A stretch of 46,387 nt of DNA from Verrucomicrobiota bacterium. GTDB taxonomy: Bacteria; Verrucomicrobiota; Verrucomicrobiia; Limisphaerales; JACQFS01. Positions 1 through 11,400 of this stretch are shown here, piece by piece (position 1 is the stretch's first letter; each line of letters begins with the position of its first letter). The translations under genes and the position numbers were made by a program. The stretch covers positions 82,785 through 129,171 of the forward strand of contig JACQFS010000018.1 in NCBI GenBank assembly GCA_016199935.1. The letters run 5' to 3'. The notes beneath the pieces were generated by a model, which was given only the letters and a program-made list of their open reading frames with translations, ran no database searches and was not told where the DNA came from.

Positions 1-2
1 TG

Positions 3-383
3 GACGTGGTGAACCTCAACGGTCAGGTGGTCGAGCCACTCATCGCTGCGACGATCGTGTTCGTGGGCGTTGAAAATCTCACGCGCCGCGACGCGGTGAA
101 GCAGCGCTGGCTCGTCACGCTGATCTTCGGGCTGATCCACGGCCTCGGTTTCGCCACCGACCTGAAAGCCAAACTCGCGGCCGCCACCGGCATCGCCGTG
201 CCGCTGATTTCCTTCAACCTCGGCGTCGAGCTCGGGCAAATGGGCGTCGCGGCGGTGGTGCTGCCGGCGCTGTGGTGGCTGCGGGAGAAACCGCTGTTCG
301 TGCGCTGGGGCGTGCCGGCGGTCTCGGTGGTGGTCGTGCTACTCGGCGCGTGGTGGCTGGTGCAGCGGACGATTTTGAGTTGA
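3..383 (+). CDS. HupE/UreJ-family membrane protein, C-terminal part
   Basis: The gene runs in from the left edge, so its true start is outside the window. The visible 127 residues are strongly hydrophobic with about four membrane segments and contain the motif FGLIHGLGFA, typical of the HupE/UreJ_2 family. Members are inner-membrane proteins, some linked to nickel or cobalt uptake; for many the substrate is unknown. It converges on the CusF-SCO1 gene, and a hairpin of short repeats (401-457) lies between them. The next gene is copper-related, so a metal-linked role is possible, but that is inference. The family call is fairly safe; the substrate is not. Confidence 0.7.
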   Translation, partial: DVVNLNGQVVEPLIAATIVFVGVENLTRRDAVKQRWLVTLIFGLIHGLGFATDLKAKLAAATGIAVPLISFNLGVELGQMGVAAVVLPALWWLREKPLFVRWGVPAVSVVVVLLGAWWLVQRTILS

Positions 384-400
384 GGGTGATGAGCGACGAG

Positions 401-457
401 TAAGGAGTAATCCGTAATCCGCGAAGGACGCGCTTCGGAATTACGGATTACTCCTTA
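401..457. repeat. Heptad-based inverted repeat (TTACTCC family)
   Basis: Perfect 18-bp arms at 401-418 and 440-457 with a 21-base loop. The right arm reads as 7-mers TTACGGA, TTACTCC, TTACTCC, TTACGCT. It lies between two convergent genes, where it could end transcription from both sides. The same sequence family recurs near 30.98, 32.1 and 45.2 kb. Confidence 0.85.
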
Positions 458-467
458 CTCCTTACGC

Positions 468-1373
468 TTACTTGTTACGCGCCGCCGCCTTCACCATTTC
501 CGTCACGAGCAGATCCGTCGTATCGCCGCCGATGGGCCACACGGCGCGCACGCCGCCGGCGGCGTCAATGACCACGGTGCGGAAGTCGTGGTTGATCGTG
601 CCGCCGTCGCGCTCGTAGTTCAGGCCGAAGAGTCGCGCGAAGGTCGCGATGTCCCCGGGCGCGGCCGTGAGGAAACTCCAGCGGTTAGAGTCCGCGCCGT
701 AAAATTGCGCGTAGCTACGGAGCACGGCGGGCGTGTCGAACTGCGGATCGAAAGTAACGGAGAGCAGGTGCCAGTTCGTCGGCGTGTTGGGCATCGCGGT
801 GAGCTTCGCGCTCGCGCCCGCGAGGTTTTTCGAGAGGCGCGGGCAATACTCGGGCAGTGGACAGCGCGTGAAGAAGAACGTGAGGCCGATGGCCTGCCCC
901 TCGAACTCGCGCCAGCGCACGACGCGGCCTTGCTCGTTTGTAAAGGTGATGCCGGAGAGATATTCGGCGAGCGTCGTGGGCGCATTCGTCGAGGGTGAAA
1001 TCGGCTCGTCAGCCGAAGGCGCCCCCGAAGATTTTGCCGCCGGATCAGCGCGGCCGGTCTTCACGAGGCCATCGATCCAGCTCTCGCCCGCGGCGACGTG
1101 CAGTTGAAAACGGATGGCGTCGCCCGGCGCGAGGCCGCGCAGCTCGTTCGTGTCGCGCAAACGGAACGGCATGGTCATCGCGGCCATGTAGTTGGTGATC
1201 TCCTCGTGTGCGATGACGGCGTGTCCGTCGGGTTTCAGTTCGCGGATCACGCCGCGCACGGCGAAGGTGTTGGTCGCCGCGGGATCGTCCTTCCGCACCT
1301 CGCCGCACGCGGCGAGCAGCAGCACCAGCAGTGCGCCAGAGAGAAAGGGGAGAGGGTCTTTGAAAATCACCAC
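468..1373 (-). CDS. CusF-SCO1 fusion lipoprotein (copper handling)
   Basis: 301 residues with a GTG start preceded by AGGAAAG at good spacing. It has a lipoprotein signal (LAAC, Cys23), then a CusF-like copper-binding domain at about 35-105 with His56 and the MTMPF motif (Met66, Met68), a linker, and a SCO1/SenC thioredoxin fold at about 135-300. SCO proteins deliver copper to the CuA site of cytochrome c oxidase or act as thiol reductases. The usual CX3C is replaced by CPLPEYC (Cys171-X5-Cys177), a variant I recall from several environmental phyla; the ligand His262 (NHDF) is present. It lies 31 bp downstream of the hydroxylase gene on the same strand. The product should sit on the outer face of a membrane. 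Confidence 0.85.
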   Translation of the reverse strand: MVIFKDPLPFLSGALLVLLLAACGEVRKDDPAATNTFAVRGVIRELKPDGHAVIAHEEITNYMAAMTMPFRLRDTNELRGLAPGDAIRFQLHVAAGESWIDGLVKTGRADPAAKSSGAPSADEPISPSTNAPTTLAEYLSGITFTNEQGRVVRWREFEGQAIGLTFFFTRCPLPEYCPRLSKNLAGASAKLTAMPNTPTNWHLLSVTFDPQFDTPAVLRSYAQFYGADSNRWSFLTAAPGDIATFARLFGLNYERDGGTINHDFRTVVIDAAGGVRAVWPIGGDTTDLLVTEMVKAAARNK

Positions 1374-1404
1374 GCCGCTTTCCTAGCCCGGCCCGGCGTG
1401 AAGC

Positions 1405-2421
1405 TCAATTGCTTTGTCCCCCCGACGCGCGTCTGAAATGTTCCAGCCGCCGGTTCGCGACGGCAAACCACAACGGGGGAATCATCACCACCGCAAACAG
1501 CCCGATCGCACCGGCCGGCAGCTCCGGGGCCCGCGGGCAATGCTGAAGCTCGGCACATGACCGGGCGACGTGACAGTGATGGTCCGCGTGCCGGAAGTTT
1601 TCCACCAACATCGCGCGGCTGATGACACTGTTGCTCTCCCAGGAATGCGGCTCGTCAATCCGCTCGTCGGGCCGGCGCGTCAGCCCGTAGTGCTGGGTGT
1701 AGGCACCGGCCTGATAGAAGACGCGGGCGACACCGGCTTGCGCGAGCATCGCGACCAACGGCACCACACCGAGCGCCACGCCGAGGCCGGCGTAGAACAG
1801 GATTTCAAGCCCGGTCACCGCGATCACGAAGTTGCCCGGCCCCCAGGGGGACTTGGCCGCGGCCCGAAGGCGATCAGCCTCCAGTTGCAACGCCATGCGA
1901 AACTGGCCCGTGATCTGCCGCGGCAGGTGCCGATAATAACTCACGCCGCGGGGCGCCGTGTCCACATCCTCGCCGGTTGCCACGTTGCGATGATGGCCAT
2001 GCAGATGTTCGATCACGAAGTGTCCAAAAAAGTTGACCGTGTAAACGGCGAGGCCGGCCAGATGAAAAATCCGCTCGCGCCGGTGCACCAACTCGTGGCC
2101 GACCGTCAACCCGACGCCGGACGACATGCCGGTTGAGATGATCGCCTGCCCTAGCGCCAGTCCGGCCAGCTTTCCGTTGGCGGCACCGGCAAGCAGCGTG
2201 CCCCACGCGAGGATTTGCAGCGGGAGCTGCCCCAGCACGACGACCTCCGGCACCGCCGGCCACGCATCGGGCGCGTTGCGCTTCCGCCACAACCAGTCCG
2301 CGGCCGCGAGCAGGGTCATGAAAATGCCAAGGCTGCCGGCCCATCCGCCGCCCAGGAAATTTCCTCCCGCGGCAATCAAGGGCGGGAGCCAGCTCAGAAA
2401 ATAGGCGAAGCCCTTGAGCAT
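1405..2421 (-). CDS. AlkB-like membrane diiron hydroxylase
   Basis: 338 residues with several membrane segments and the full histidine signature of the alkane monooxygenase branch of the fatty-acid desaturase superfamily: HELVH (109-113), EHLHGHH (138-144), YTQHYGL (241-247) and HADHHCH (278-284). AlkB enzymes hydroxylate a terminal methyl group using O2, rubredoxin and two irons. The start has a strong Shine-Dalgarno (GGGGAGG). It begins 19 bp after the PKS stop on the same strand, so the two are probably co-transcribed. I infer that it oxidises the PKS product rather than free alkanes. No rubredoxin gene is in the window. Confidence 0.85.
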   Translation of the reverse strand: MLKGFAYFLSWLPPLIAAGGNFLGGGWAGSLGIFMTLLAAADWLWRKRNAPDAWPAVPEVVVLGQLPLQILAWGTLLAGAANGKLAGLALGQAIISTGMSSGVGLTVGHELVHRRERIFHLAGLAVYTVNFFGHFVIEHLHGHHRNVATGEDVDTAPRGVSYYRHLPRQITGQFRMALQLEADRLRAAAKSPWGPGNFVIAVTGLEILFYAGLGVALGVVPLVAMLAQAGVARVFYQAGAYTQHYGLTRRPDERIDEPHSWESNSVISRAMLVENFRHADHHCHVARSCAELQHCPRAPELPAGAIGLFAVVMIPPLWFAVANRRLEHFRRASGGQSN

Positions 2422-2440
2422 GGTGCCTCCCCGCCGGAGT

Positions 2441-5400
2441 TCAGGCGTGCGCCACCGGCGGAGCCGATTTTTGCCCCTTGGCCGCGGCGGCAGAAGGTTC
2501 CTTCAACTCACCGAGCCGGACCAGTTCTTGCAGCCACGCGCGGACGCGCTCCGCGTTCACCGGCGCGCAGGTGAAGCCGGCACCCGCGATGGCCGCCTGC
2601 GTTTGGGTTGAATCCACGCGGCCGATTTCCTCCTGACTGCGCAAGGTTTCCGAGCCGACGTCCGGGATGAACATCAGATAGGGAAGCAACAGCCGGCTGG
2701 CCTGGTGGTCCGGGTTTTGGGCGATCGCCTTTTCCCATTCCTCACCGCTGACGAGGCGCACCGGATAGCCGGCGTCCGCCGCCATTTTCAAAATCTCCTG
2801 CAACGTCACGGGCTGCGGATTGACCAGATGGAACGCGCGTCCGGCGGCGTCGGGCCGGCGCGCGATGTGGACCATCGCCTGACTCGCGAAGTCCACCGGC
2901 GTGAGCATCAAGTCATGCCGCCCCTCGGGGCCGCATTTCAGTTCGAGACAGGTGTTCACCAAACGCCACACTCCGTCGTCGGGGCCGGACACGGTGTGGC
3001 CGCTGTCGCCGGGCATCAGGCCCGGGCGGAAAATGGTGACGGGCACGCCGCGCTGGCCGGCGAGTTGGAGGATTTTTTCGGCGACCCACCGGCTCTGCGC
3101 GTAACCGCCGAACAACCGCGCGCTGGCCGGCAACGGGTCCGTTTCAAGTGCCGAGCGTGCCCCGGCCGCGCTCACCGCGCTGAAGACCGCCAGCCCCGAG
3201 AGGTAATGCACCGGCTTGGTGCGGCCGGTCGACGCGAGGCGGATGACTTCGACCGTCGCACCCACGTTGGCCGCCTTGAGATCGGAGTAGCCCGCGATGT
3301 GGTTGACCTTTGCGCCGGTGTGGTAGATGGCGTCCACGGATTCCGCGAGCGCGGCGAATTCCTTTTCCTTGAGGCCGAACCGCGGCCGGCTCAGTTCGCC
3401 GAGCACCGGCGTGACGCGGCGTTCGAGGCCGGCGGTTTCCAGCCCGCGCTGCTTCAACGCGGCGCGCAATTGCGCCAGCGCCCGCTCGGCGCCGGCTTCG
3501 TTGATGAGGCAGAAAATTTTCGCCGACGTGTGGTCGAGCAGCGCGCGCAACAGATGCAGGTCGATATACTCGGCAGTGCCCGTCAGCAGCACGGCGCGCG
3601 GGTCCGTCACCTGCCAGCGCTCGACCGGCCGGCCGTCGAACTTGAGGTCGGCGGGCAGTTGCACCTCGGCCTCGATGGCCGGGTCGCGGTCGTCGGTGAG
3701 CACGAGCTTCTTGGCGTCGCCCGGCTTGCCGGCGTCGCCCGCCGCGCCGCCGCTGAGGCCGAGGGTTTCGAGCAGGCCGTGGGAAATCTTGGTGATGGTG
3801 GGCGTGCCCATCAGCTTGCCGGTGGGGATGCTCACGCCGAGCTGGCTCTCCAGCCGGTGCATCAGCTCCACGGCCATGAGCGAATCCATGCCCTGCTCGT
3901 TGAGCGGGCGGTCCAGGTCGAGCTTGGCGGGGGCGATGCGCAGCACGGCGGCGATCTGGGTGCGGAGAAAATCCTGCACGATGGCGAGCCGCTCGCCGGG
4001 CGGGACGGCGGCGAGGTTGGCGCGCAGGCGCTGGCCCTCGTCGCGCTGATTCATCTGCAACGCCTCGGTCGAGGTGAGCAGCGAGAAGCGCGGCGACTTG
4101 GCGAAGCGTCCCGGCATCTGCGCCCAGCGGCTCCAGTCCACGTTCCACACCGTCGTCTGCGTCGCCCCGGACATGAGCAGCAGGCCGAGCGCGTTGTGCG
4201 CGGCGCGGGTGGTCAGGCCCTCGAGGCCCATGCGGCGGAAATGCTGCGCCAGGCGCGCCTCGCGCGCGACGATGCCGACCTCGGCGAGCAGGCCCCAGTT
4301 GACGGCGAGCGCGGGCAGGCCGAGCCGGCGGCGCTCGTGGGCGAGCGCATCGAGGAACGCGTTGGCCGCGCAGTAATTCGCCTGGCCCGGATTGCCGAAG
4401 GTCGAGCTGGACGAGGAGAACAGCACGAAAAACTGGAGCGGAATTTTTTGCGTGAGCCGGTGGAGATTCCACGCGCCCTCGACCTTGGGTGCCATCACCT
4501 TGTGGAAACGCTCGGGAGTGAGCTGCGGGATCAGCGCATCATCGAGCACCATGGCGGAGTGGATCACGCCCCGGAGCGGCGGCATTTTCGCCGCGATGCG
4601 GGCGAGGAGTTTGGCGACATCGGCTTCGTTCGCGGCGTCGCATTTCGCGAGCACGATCTCCGCGCCGGCGGCGGCCATTTTTTCCAGCGACGCGCGCGTG
4701 CCCTCGGAGGGTTCGGCGCGGCGGCTGGCGAGCACGAGGTGCTTCGCGCCGTTGGCCACCATCCACTCGGCGGTCGCGAGGCCGAAGCCGCCCAAGCCGC
4801 CGGTGATGAGATACGTGGCGTCGGCGGCGAAGCTGGTCGGGACGCTCTTCGGCGGTTCCTCCAACGGCACGGCGTCGGCGTGCATCGAGAGGACGATCTT
4901 GCCGATCTGCCGCGCCTGCGTCATGTAGCGGAACGCGTTGACGGCGTCGCTGAGCAGGAACACGCGGTGGGGCAGCGGCGGCAGTTCGCTGTTGGCGAAC
5001 TGGCGCTTGAGGCCGGCGAGGAAACCGCCGATCGAGCCCGGCTCCATCGCCTTGCTCAGGTCAATGGCGAAGTAGGAGAGGTTGTTCTTGAACGGCCGCA
5101 GGCCGATGCGGGTGTTGCTGTAAATGTCGCGCTTGCCGATCTCGAGGAAACGCCCGTGCGGCCCGAGCACGGCGAGGCTCTTGGCGATGGCCTCGCCGGC
5201 GAGCGAGTTCAACACGAGATCCACGCCGCTGCCGCCGGTCACGTCGAGGATTTCGTCGGCGAACGCCAGCGTGCGCGAGTCGAACACGTGCCGCACACCG
5301 AGCGTGCGCAGGAACGCCCGCTTCTCCGGGCTGCCCGCCGTGGCGAACACCTCCGCCCCCGCCGCGAGCGCGAGCCGCACCGCCGCGAGGCCCACGCCGC

Positions 5401-8400
5401 CGGTCGCCGCGTGGATCAAAACTTTTTCCCCCGCCCGCATCCCGCCCAGGTGCTTGAGCGCGTAGTGCGCGGTCATGTAGGCCACGAGCATCGTCGCGGC
5501 CTCCTCGTAGGAAAGGTGCGCGGGCTTGGCCAGCACGAATTCCGCGGGCATCGTCAGGTGCGAGGCGAAACAGCCCGCGCCCAGCGTCATCACGCCGTCG
5601 CCGGGCTTGAACTCGGTCACGCCCTCGCCCACGCGCACGACGCGGCCGGCGCATTCATCACCCAGCAGCATCGCGTCGCCGGCCTCGGAGGGATAGATGC
5701 CCAGCGCCTTCATCACGTCGCGGAAATTCAGGCCGGCCGCGTGGACCTCGATCTCCACCTCGCCGGGACCGGGCGCGAGACGTTCGAGCGGGCGGAACAC
5801 GACGTTGTCGAGCGCGCCGGGCCGGGGCACCTCGAGCCGGCAGGCCGTCTGGGTCAGCGGGACGCGTGGTTTCAGCGCGTGCCGCAAACGCTCGGGCCGG
5901 TGTTCGAGCCGTTGCACATAGCGCGCCTCGCCGCGCAGCGCGATTTCCTCCTCGGCATCGCCGGCGAGCACTTCGGCCGCGAGCGCGTCGAGCTCCACCG
6001 CGGCGGGCGCCGGGCTGAGGTCCACGAGCCGCACGCGCACGTGCGGCAGCTCGTTGATGAGCGTGCGGCCCAAACCGATGAGCGGGGCCTGCGTCACCGA
6101 AATGGATTTGATCGCGAGCCCGACCGGCTGCGCGGACTGCGTCACGAGCCAGAGCGCGGGCGGTTCATCCGTGAGTTCGGCGAGCGCCTGGGCGAGATGG
6201 AGCGTGCTGTGGCAGACGAGTGCCTCGGCCCCGGGCAGTTGGGCGGTGGTGACGGAATTGCCGGGCGCATCGAGACTCCACGCATGCACGACGCCGCGGC
6301 ATTTCGGCCGGCCCGCGAGCGCGGCGAACAACTGCTGGAGATCACCGGGCTGCGTGGTGCCGACGGTGAACTCGTCGTCGCGCACCCGCCGGAAGCCGTC
6401 GCCGGGCTGGACGAACACGCACGACTGCCCGTGCGCGGCGAGCCGCCGGCCGAGTTCGCGCGCGACGCCGCCGTGGTCCTCGAACAGCACCCATGTGCCG
6501 GCCGCGGCCGGTTCGGTGGAGTGGCCGTTCTTGCCGTTGCGCTTGCCGGGGTCGGCCGTGGCGCGCGCGAGCACGAGGATTTGCTGCTCCTCGCCCGCTT
6601 CCGATTCGGCGATGACGGCCGTGTTTTGAAATCCGGTCTCCTTCAGGATCGCCTGCCAGCGCTGGCGATCGATGAGCGGGTAGTCCGGTCGCAGATCGTG
6701 GTCGCGGAACTTCCACCAGCCGTCGGTCAGGCCGAAGGTCAGGTCGGCGCCGCGCGGCGCGGTCTCGAACTCGATGAACAGCAGCAGGCCGCCGGGCGCG
6801 AGCAGCTCGTGCGAACGGCGCAGCGACTCGCGCAGATCGGCGGTCGCGTGAAACACGTCGCTCGCCACCACCACGTCGAAGCTGTGCGGGGAAAAATTCT
6901 GCTCCGCCAGCCCGCGCTCGAGGTCGAGCGTCTCGTATTTCACGAACGGAAACTCGCGGAACCGCTGCTCGGCGCGGTTGAAGAACGCCTTCGAGAGATC
7001 CGTGAACACATACTCCGTCTGCGTGGGCGGGAGCACGGACAGGAGGTTGGCGGTCAGGCCGCCGGTGCCGGCGCCGAGTTCGAGGATGCGCAACGGCCGG
7101 CCTTCCGGCAGCCGCGCGGCGATGGTCGCGAGCGCGAGGCAGGCGAGCAGGTTCGGCCCGCGGAAGAACCGCGAGTTGGAATAAAAATGATCCAGCGTGT
7201 TGAACGAACCCTCCGGCACCAGGAGATGCAACGGGTCGCGCTCGCCGCGCAGTACCGCGGCCAGCTCGCGCCCGCAGCGGTCAATCAGCGAGAGATCCGG
7301 CAGGGACCCCGGCGAGCGGCTCAGGATTTCCCGCCAGCGCCGGTCCATCTCGGCGTCATCCGCCGGCGGCGCGGGCGGCGCGGGCGTGGCCGCCGCGCGG
7401 GACCGGGCGCCGGGCAGCGCGAAGCCGCGCTCCTTGAGCCGCGCGCGCAGGATCGCCTCCGTGTCCTCCGTCACGGGCGGAGCCGGCGCGGGCGCGGAAA
7501 TTTTTTCTTCAAACCACGGCGCGCGTCGCACCTCCCACTGGTTGGCGGTGCGGCGCTTGAGCCAGCCGTCCTCGGCGAGCATGGCCAGCAGGCGCGGGAA
7601 CAGGCGCGCGTGTTTCTCCGCGATGCGGAGGCGCGTGAGGAGTTGCGCGGTGGTGGCGCGTTCGCCCACGGCGGGATGCCAGCCGAGGCGGCCGAACGCG
7701 CGGCGGATGTAGGTGGCGTTGAGCGCGTTGGTGGCCGGCAGCAGCTCGAGGTAACGCGCCCGCCCGTTGAATTCCTTTTCCCCCTCGTCGAGGGCGTGGC
7801 GCAGTTGCGCGGCCAGCGTGCGGAGGTCCGGCAGAAACGTCGCCGGCCCGCTCGCGAGCGCGCGGCCGGGCAGACGTTGAAGGCGCCAGTCCGGTTCGTA
7901 GAGCAAATCCTCGGTCGCGCTGCGCGTCGAGGTGCCCGTGCCTTCGACGGCCTGGCTGCGCATCCCGCGGAGCTCGGCCACCAGCCGCCCGGCGTCGTCC
8001 GTGATGAACAGGTCGAACACGACGGCGTGCGGCCCGCGTTCCACGAGCCGGGTGTGCGTCCACAGATGGCCGGTGACCGGCGCGAACAGCCGGAGCCGTT
8101 CGAGGTGCACGGGCAGGAACAGCCGGCCTTCGGTGGCGGCGACCTGTTGCAGCAGCGCGGCGGCCGTGACCTGGAGGCAGGAGTCCAGGAGGGCGGGATG
8201 AAAGGCGCAACGGGACAGCTCGCGGTCCAGTTTCTCCGGCAGCGCAATTTCACCGACGGATTCGTCGTTGCCCAGCCACACGCGCTGCACGCCCTGGAAC
8301 AGCGGCCCGAAGAACAGGCCGAAGGCCTGCATCCGCTCGTAAAATTCCGCGCCCGTGAGCTGGGCCGGGCAGCGCGCCATCACGGCCTCGCGCGCTTCGA

Positions 8401-11400
8401 TCGCCGACGGCGGGCGGTGGCCCAGCGGCCGGTGCTTGCCGGCCGCGTTGAGGCTCCACGCGCTCGTGTTGCCGCCGATGCGGCTGTGGATGCGGAAGGA
8501 ATTGTCCGCGTCGTCGTGCGTGGTCTGGATGATCGGTGATTCCTCGCCGGCCGGAATGAACAGCGGCTTGCTGAACTCCACATCCTCGAGTTGCAGCGGC
8601 ACGTCGCCGTGCAATTCGCGCGCGGTGCTCAGGCCCAGGTCGAGATAACCCGCCGCCGGGAAAACCATGTGGCCCTGCACGCGATGGTCGTTCAGCCAAC
8701 TGGTGAGCCGCCGGTCCAGTTCCGACAGCCACGCCATTTCCGGCAGCCGCATGCGCCGCGCCATCAGCGGATGCAGCGACGGAGTCAGGCGCATGTCGCG
8801 CGCGGCCTCCGGCTCGTGCCAGTAACGCTCGCGCTGCCACGCGTAGCCGGGCACGGGGACAAATTTTGCCGCCGCCGGAAACACCGCGCGCCACTCCGGC
8901 TCGAAGCCGAGCGTGTGCAGCGCGCCCAGCGAGCCGAGCATGGTCACGCGCTCGGGCGTCTGCCGGCGCAGCGACGGCAGCACCGTGCCCGGGCGCGCCT
9001 TGGCCGCGAGACATTCGCCGACGGAAGGGGAGAGCACCGGGTGCGCGGCGAGTTCGAGGAACTGCCCGTGCCCCGCCTCGATGAGGCGCGCGGTCGCGGC
9101 GGCGAAGCGCACGGTCTGGCGGACGTTCTGCCACCAGTAATCCGGCCCGAGCTCGGTGCCGGTCGCGAGGTTGCCGGTGATCGTCGAGTAGAAAGGCAGC
9201 TTCGACTTTTGCGCGCGCAACCCCTTGAGCGCCGCGAGCAACTCGCCACGCACCGGGTCCATGTGCGCGCTGTGGAACGCGTAGTTCACCGGCACCATGC
9301 GCACGAACACCTCGGCGGCCTCCAATTTTTTGAAAAGCTCGCCGACCGCGTCCGCATCGCCGGAAATGGAAACGGAGCCGGGGCTGTTGACCGCCGCGAG
9401 CGAGAGCCGCTCGCCGTAGGGGGCAATGCGCTGGCGCGCGTCGTCCTCGCTGAGATTCGCCGCGAGCATCGTGCCGCGCAACGGCGCGTGCTCCATGCAG
9501 CGGCCGCGGTGGTAGATGACGCGCATCGCGTCGCGCAAACTGAAAATCCCCGCCACGTGCGCCGCCGCGACCTCGCCGACGCTGTGACCCACGACGGCCG
9601 CGGGCCGGATGCCCCACGACTCCCACAGTGCGGCCAGCGCGATCTGAAACGCGCAGATCGCCGGCTGCGCGATCTCGGTCTCGTTCATCCGCGATTTTTT
9701 TTCCTTCGCGAGCAATTCCTCCACGAGCGACCAGCTCCCGAGGCTGCGCACCACCGCGTCGCACTCCTCGAGCTTCGCGCGGAAGACCGGCTCGTGATTC
9801 CAAAGTTCGCGGCCCATCGCCCACCACTGCGGGCCCTGGCCGCTGAAGACAAACGCCAGCTTGCGGTCCTCGGCGTGCTGGCCGGTGACGAGTGTCGGGG
9901 AGGGCTCGCCCTTCGCGAACGCGCCGAGTTGCTCGGCCAGCTCCGCCGGTGTCGCGCCTACGACGGCGAGCCGGTGCTCCAAGGGCGTGCGGCGGGTCGC
10001 GGCGGTGAAGCAAACGTCGGTCAACGCGTCCGGGGCGCTTGGCAGATGGTCGCGCCACTTTTCCGCCGCGGCCTTGAGCGCGGCCTCGCTCTTGGCGGAG
10101 AGCACGAGCAGTTGCGGCGCGGGCGTCGCGCCATTGGCGGGGGCGGAAATTTTTTTGCCGTGACCGTTGCCATTGAAGCTGGCGGGAATGTTCACCGGCT
10201 TGCCCTCGCGCGGACGGGCGCGGCCGAGCGTGTCGTTCACGTCCTCGAGCACGGCGTGCGCGTTGGTGCCGCCGAAGCCGAAGGAGTTCACGCCCGCGAG
10301 CCGGCGGCCCGGCCCGTAAGGCTCGGCCTGCGTCGGCACGCGCAGCCGCAGCGCCTCGAAATCAATGTTCGGATTCGGCGTGAGGAAATGGAGGTTCGGC
10401 GGAATCACGCCGCGATGCAGCGTGAGCGCGGCCTTGATGATGCCCGCGATGCCCGCGCCGGCCTCGAGATGGCCGATGTTTGTCTTCACCGAGCCGAGCC
10501 GGCAGAAATTTCCGCGCGCGCGGCCCGCGCCGAGCACGGTGCCCAGCGCCGCGGCCTCGATCGGATCGCCCACGGACGTGCCGGTGCCGTGCGCCTCCAT
10601 GAACTGGATCGCCGCCGGGCTCAGGCCGGCCTCGGCGCAGGCGCGGCGCACGAGCGCCTCTTGCGAACTCTGGCTCGGCACGGTCATGCCGGAGGTGCGG
10701 CCGTCCTGGTTCACGGCGGTGCCGCGGATGACGGCATAGACGCGGTCGCCGGCCGCGAGCGCGGCGGAGAGCGGCTTGATTAAAATTGCCCCGACGCCCT
10801 CGCCGCGGACGAAGCCATTCGCGCGCGCGTCGAAGGCCTGGCAGCGGCCGGTGGGCGAGAGCATGTTCATCGCGCAGAACGCCAGGTAGGGCATCGGCGT
10901 GAGGATGGCGTTGACGCCGGCGGCGAGCGCGCGGTCGCACTCGCCGTTCCACAACGCGCGGCAGGCGTTGTGCACGGCCACGAGCGCGGAGGAGCAGGCC
11001 GTGTCCACGATGAAGCTCGGGCCCGTGAAATTGAAACAGTAGGAGATGCGGTTGGCCGCAATGCTCATCGTCGTCCCGGTCGCGGTGTAGGGACTCAGGT
11101 CGTTGCGGTCCGCGCCGGCGGTCTGGATTTGGGAATAGTCGGTGGTGGAGATGCCGACGAACACACCGGTGGCCGAGGGGCGGGCGGGGAGGATTTTTTC
11201 ACCGGCGTCTTCGAGCGCCTCCCAGGCGGCCTCGAGCAGGAGGCGCTGTTGCGGGTCCACCCGCGGAGCCTCGTGCGGCGACATGCCGAAGGGTTGGATG
11301 TCGAAATGATCGACGCGTTCGATGAACGCACCCCAGCGGGCGTAGGTCTTGCCGGACTTGCCCGGTTCCGGATCAAAATACGCCTCGACGTTCCAGCGGT

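Noticed and set aside
2705-8539. Plus-strand open frame of 1944 codons opposite the PKS gene
   Set aside because: It is the antisense of a clear PKS. High GC and few stop codons make such frames common; its translation is rich in Arg/Gly/His and has no domain.
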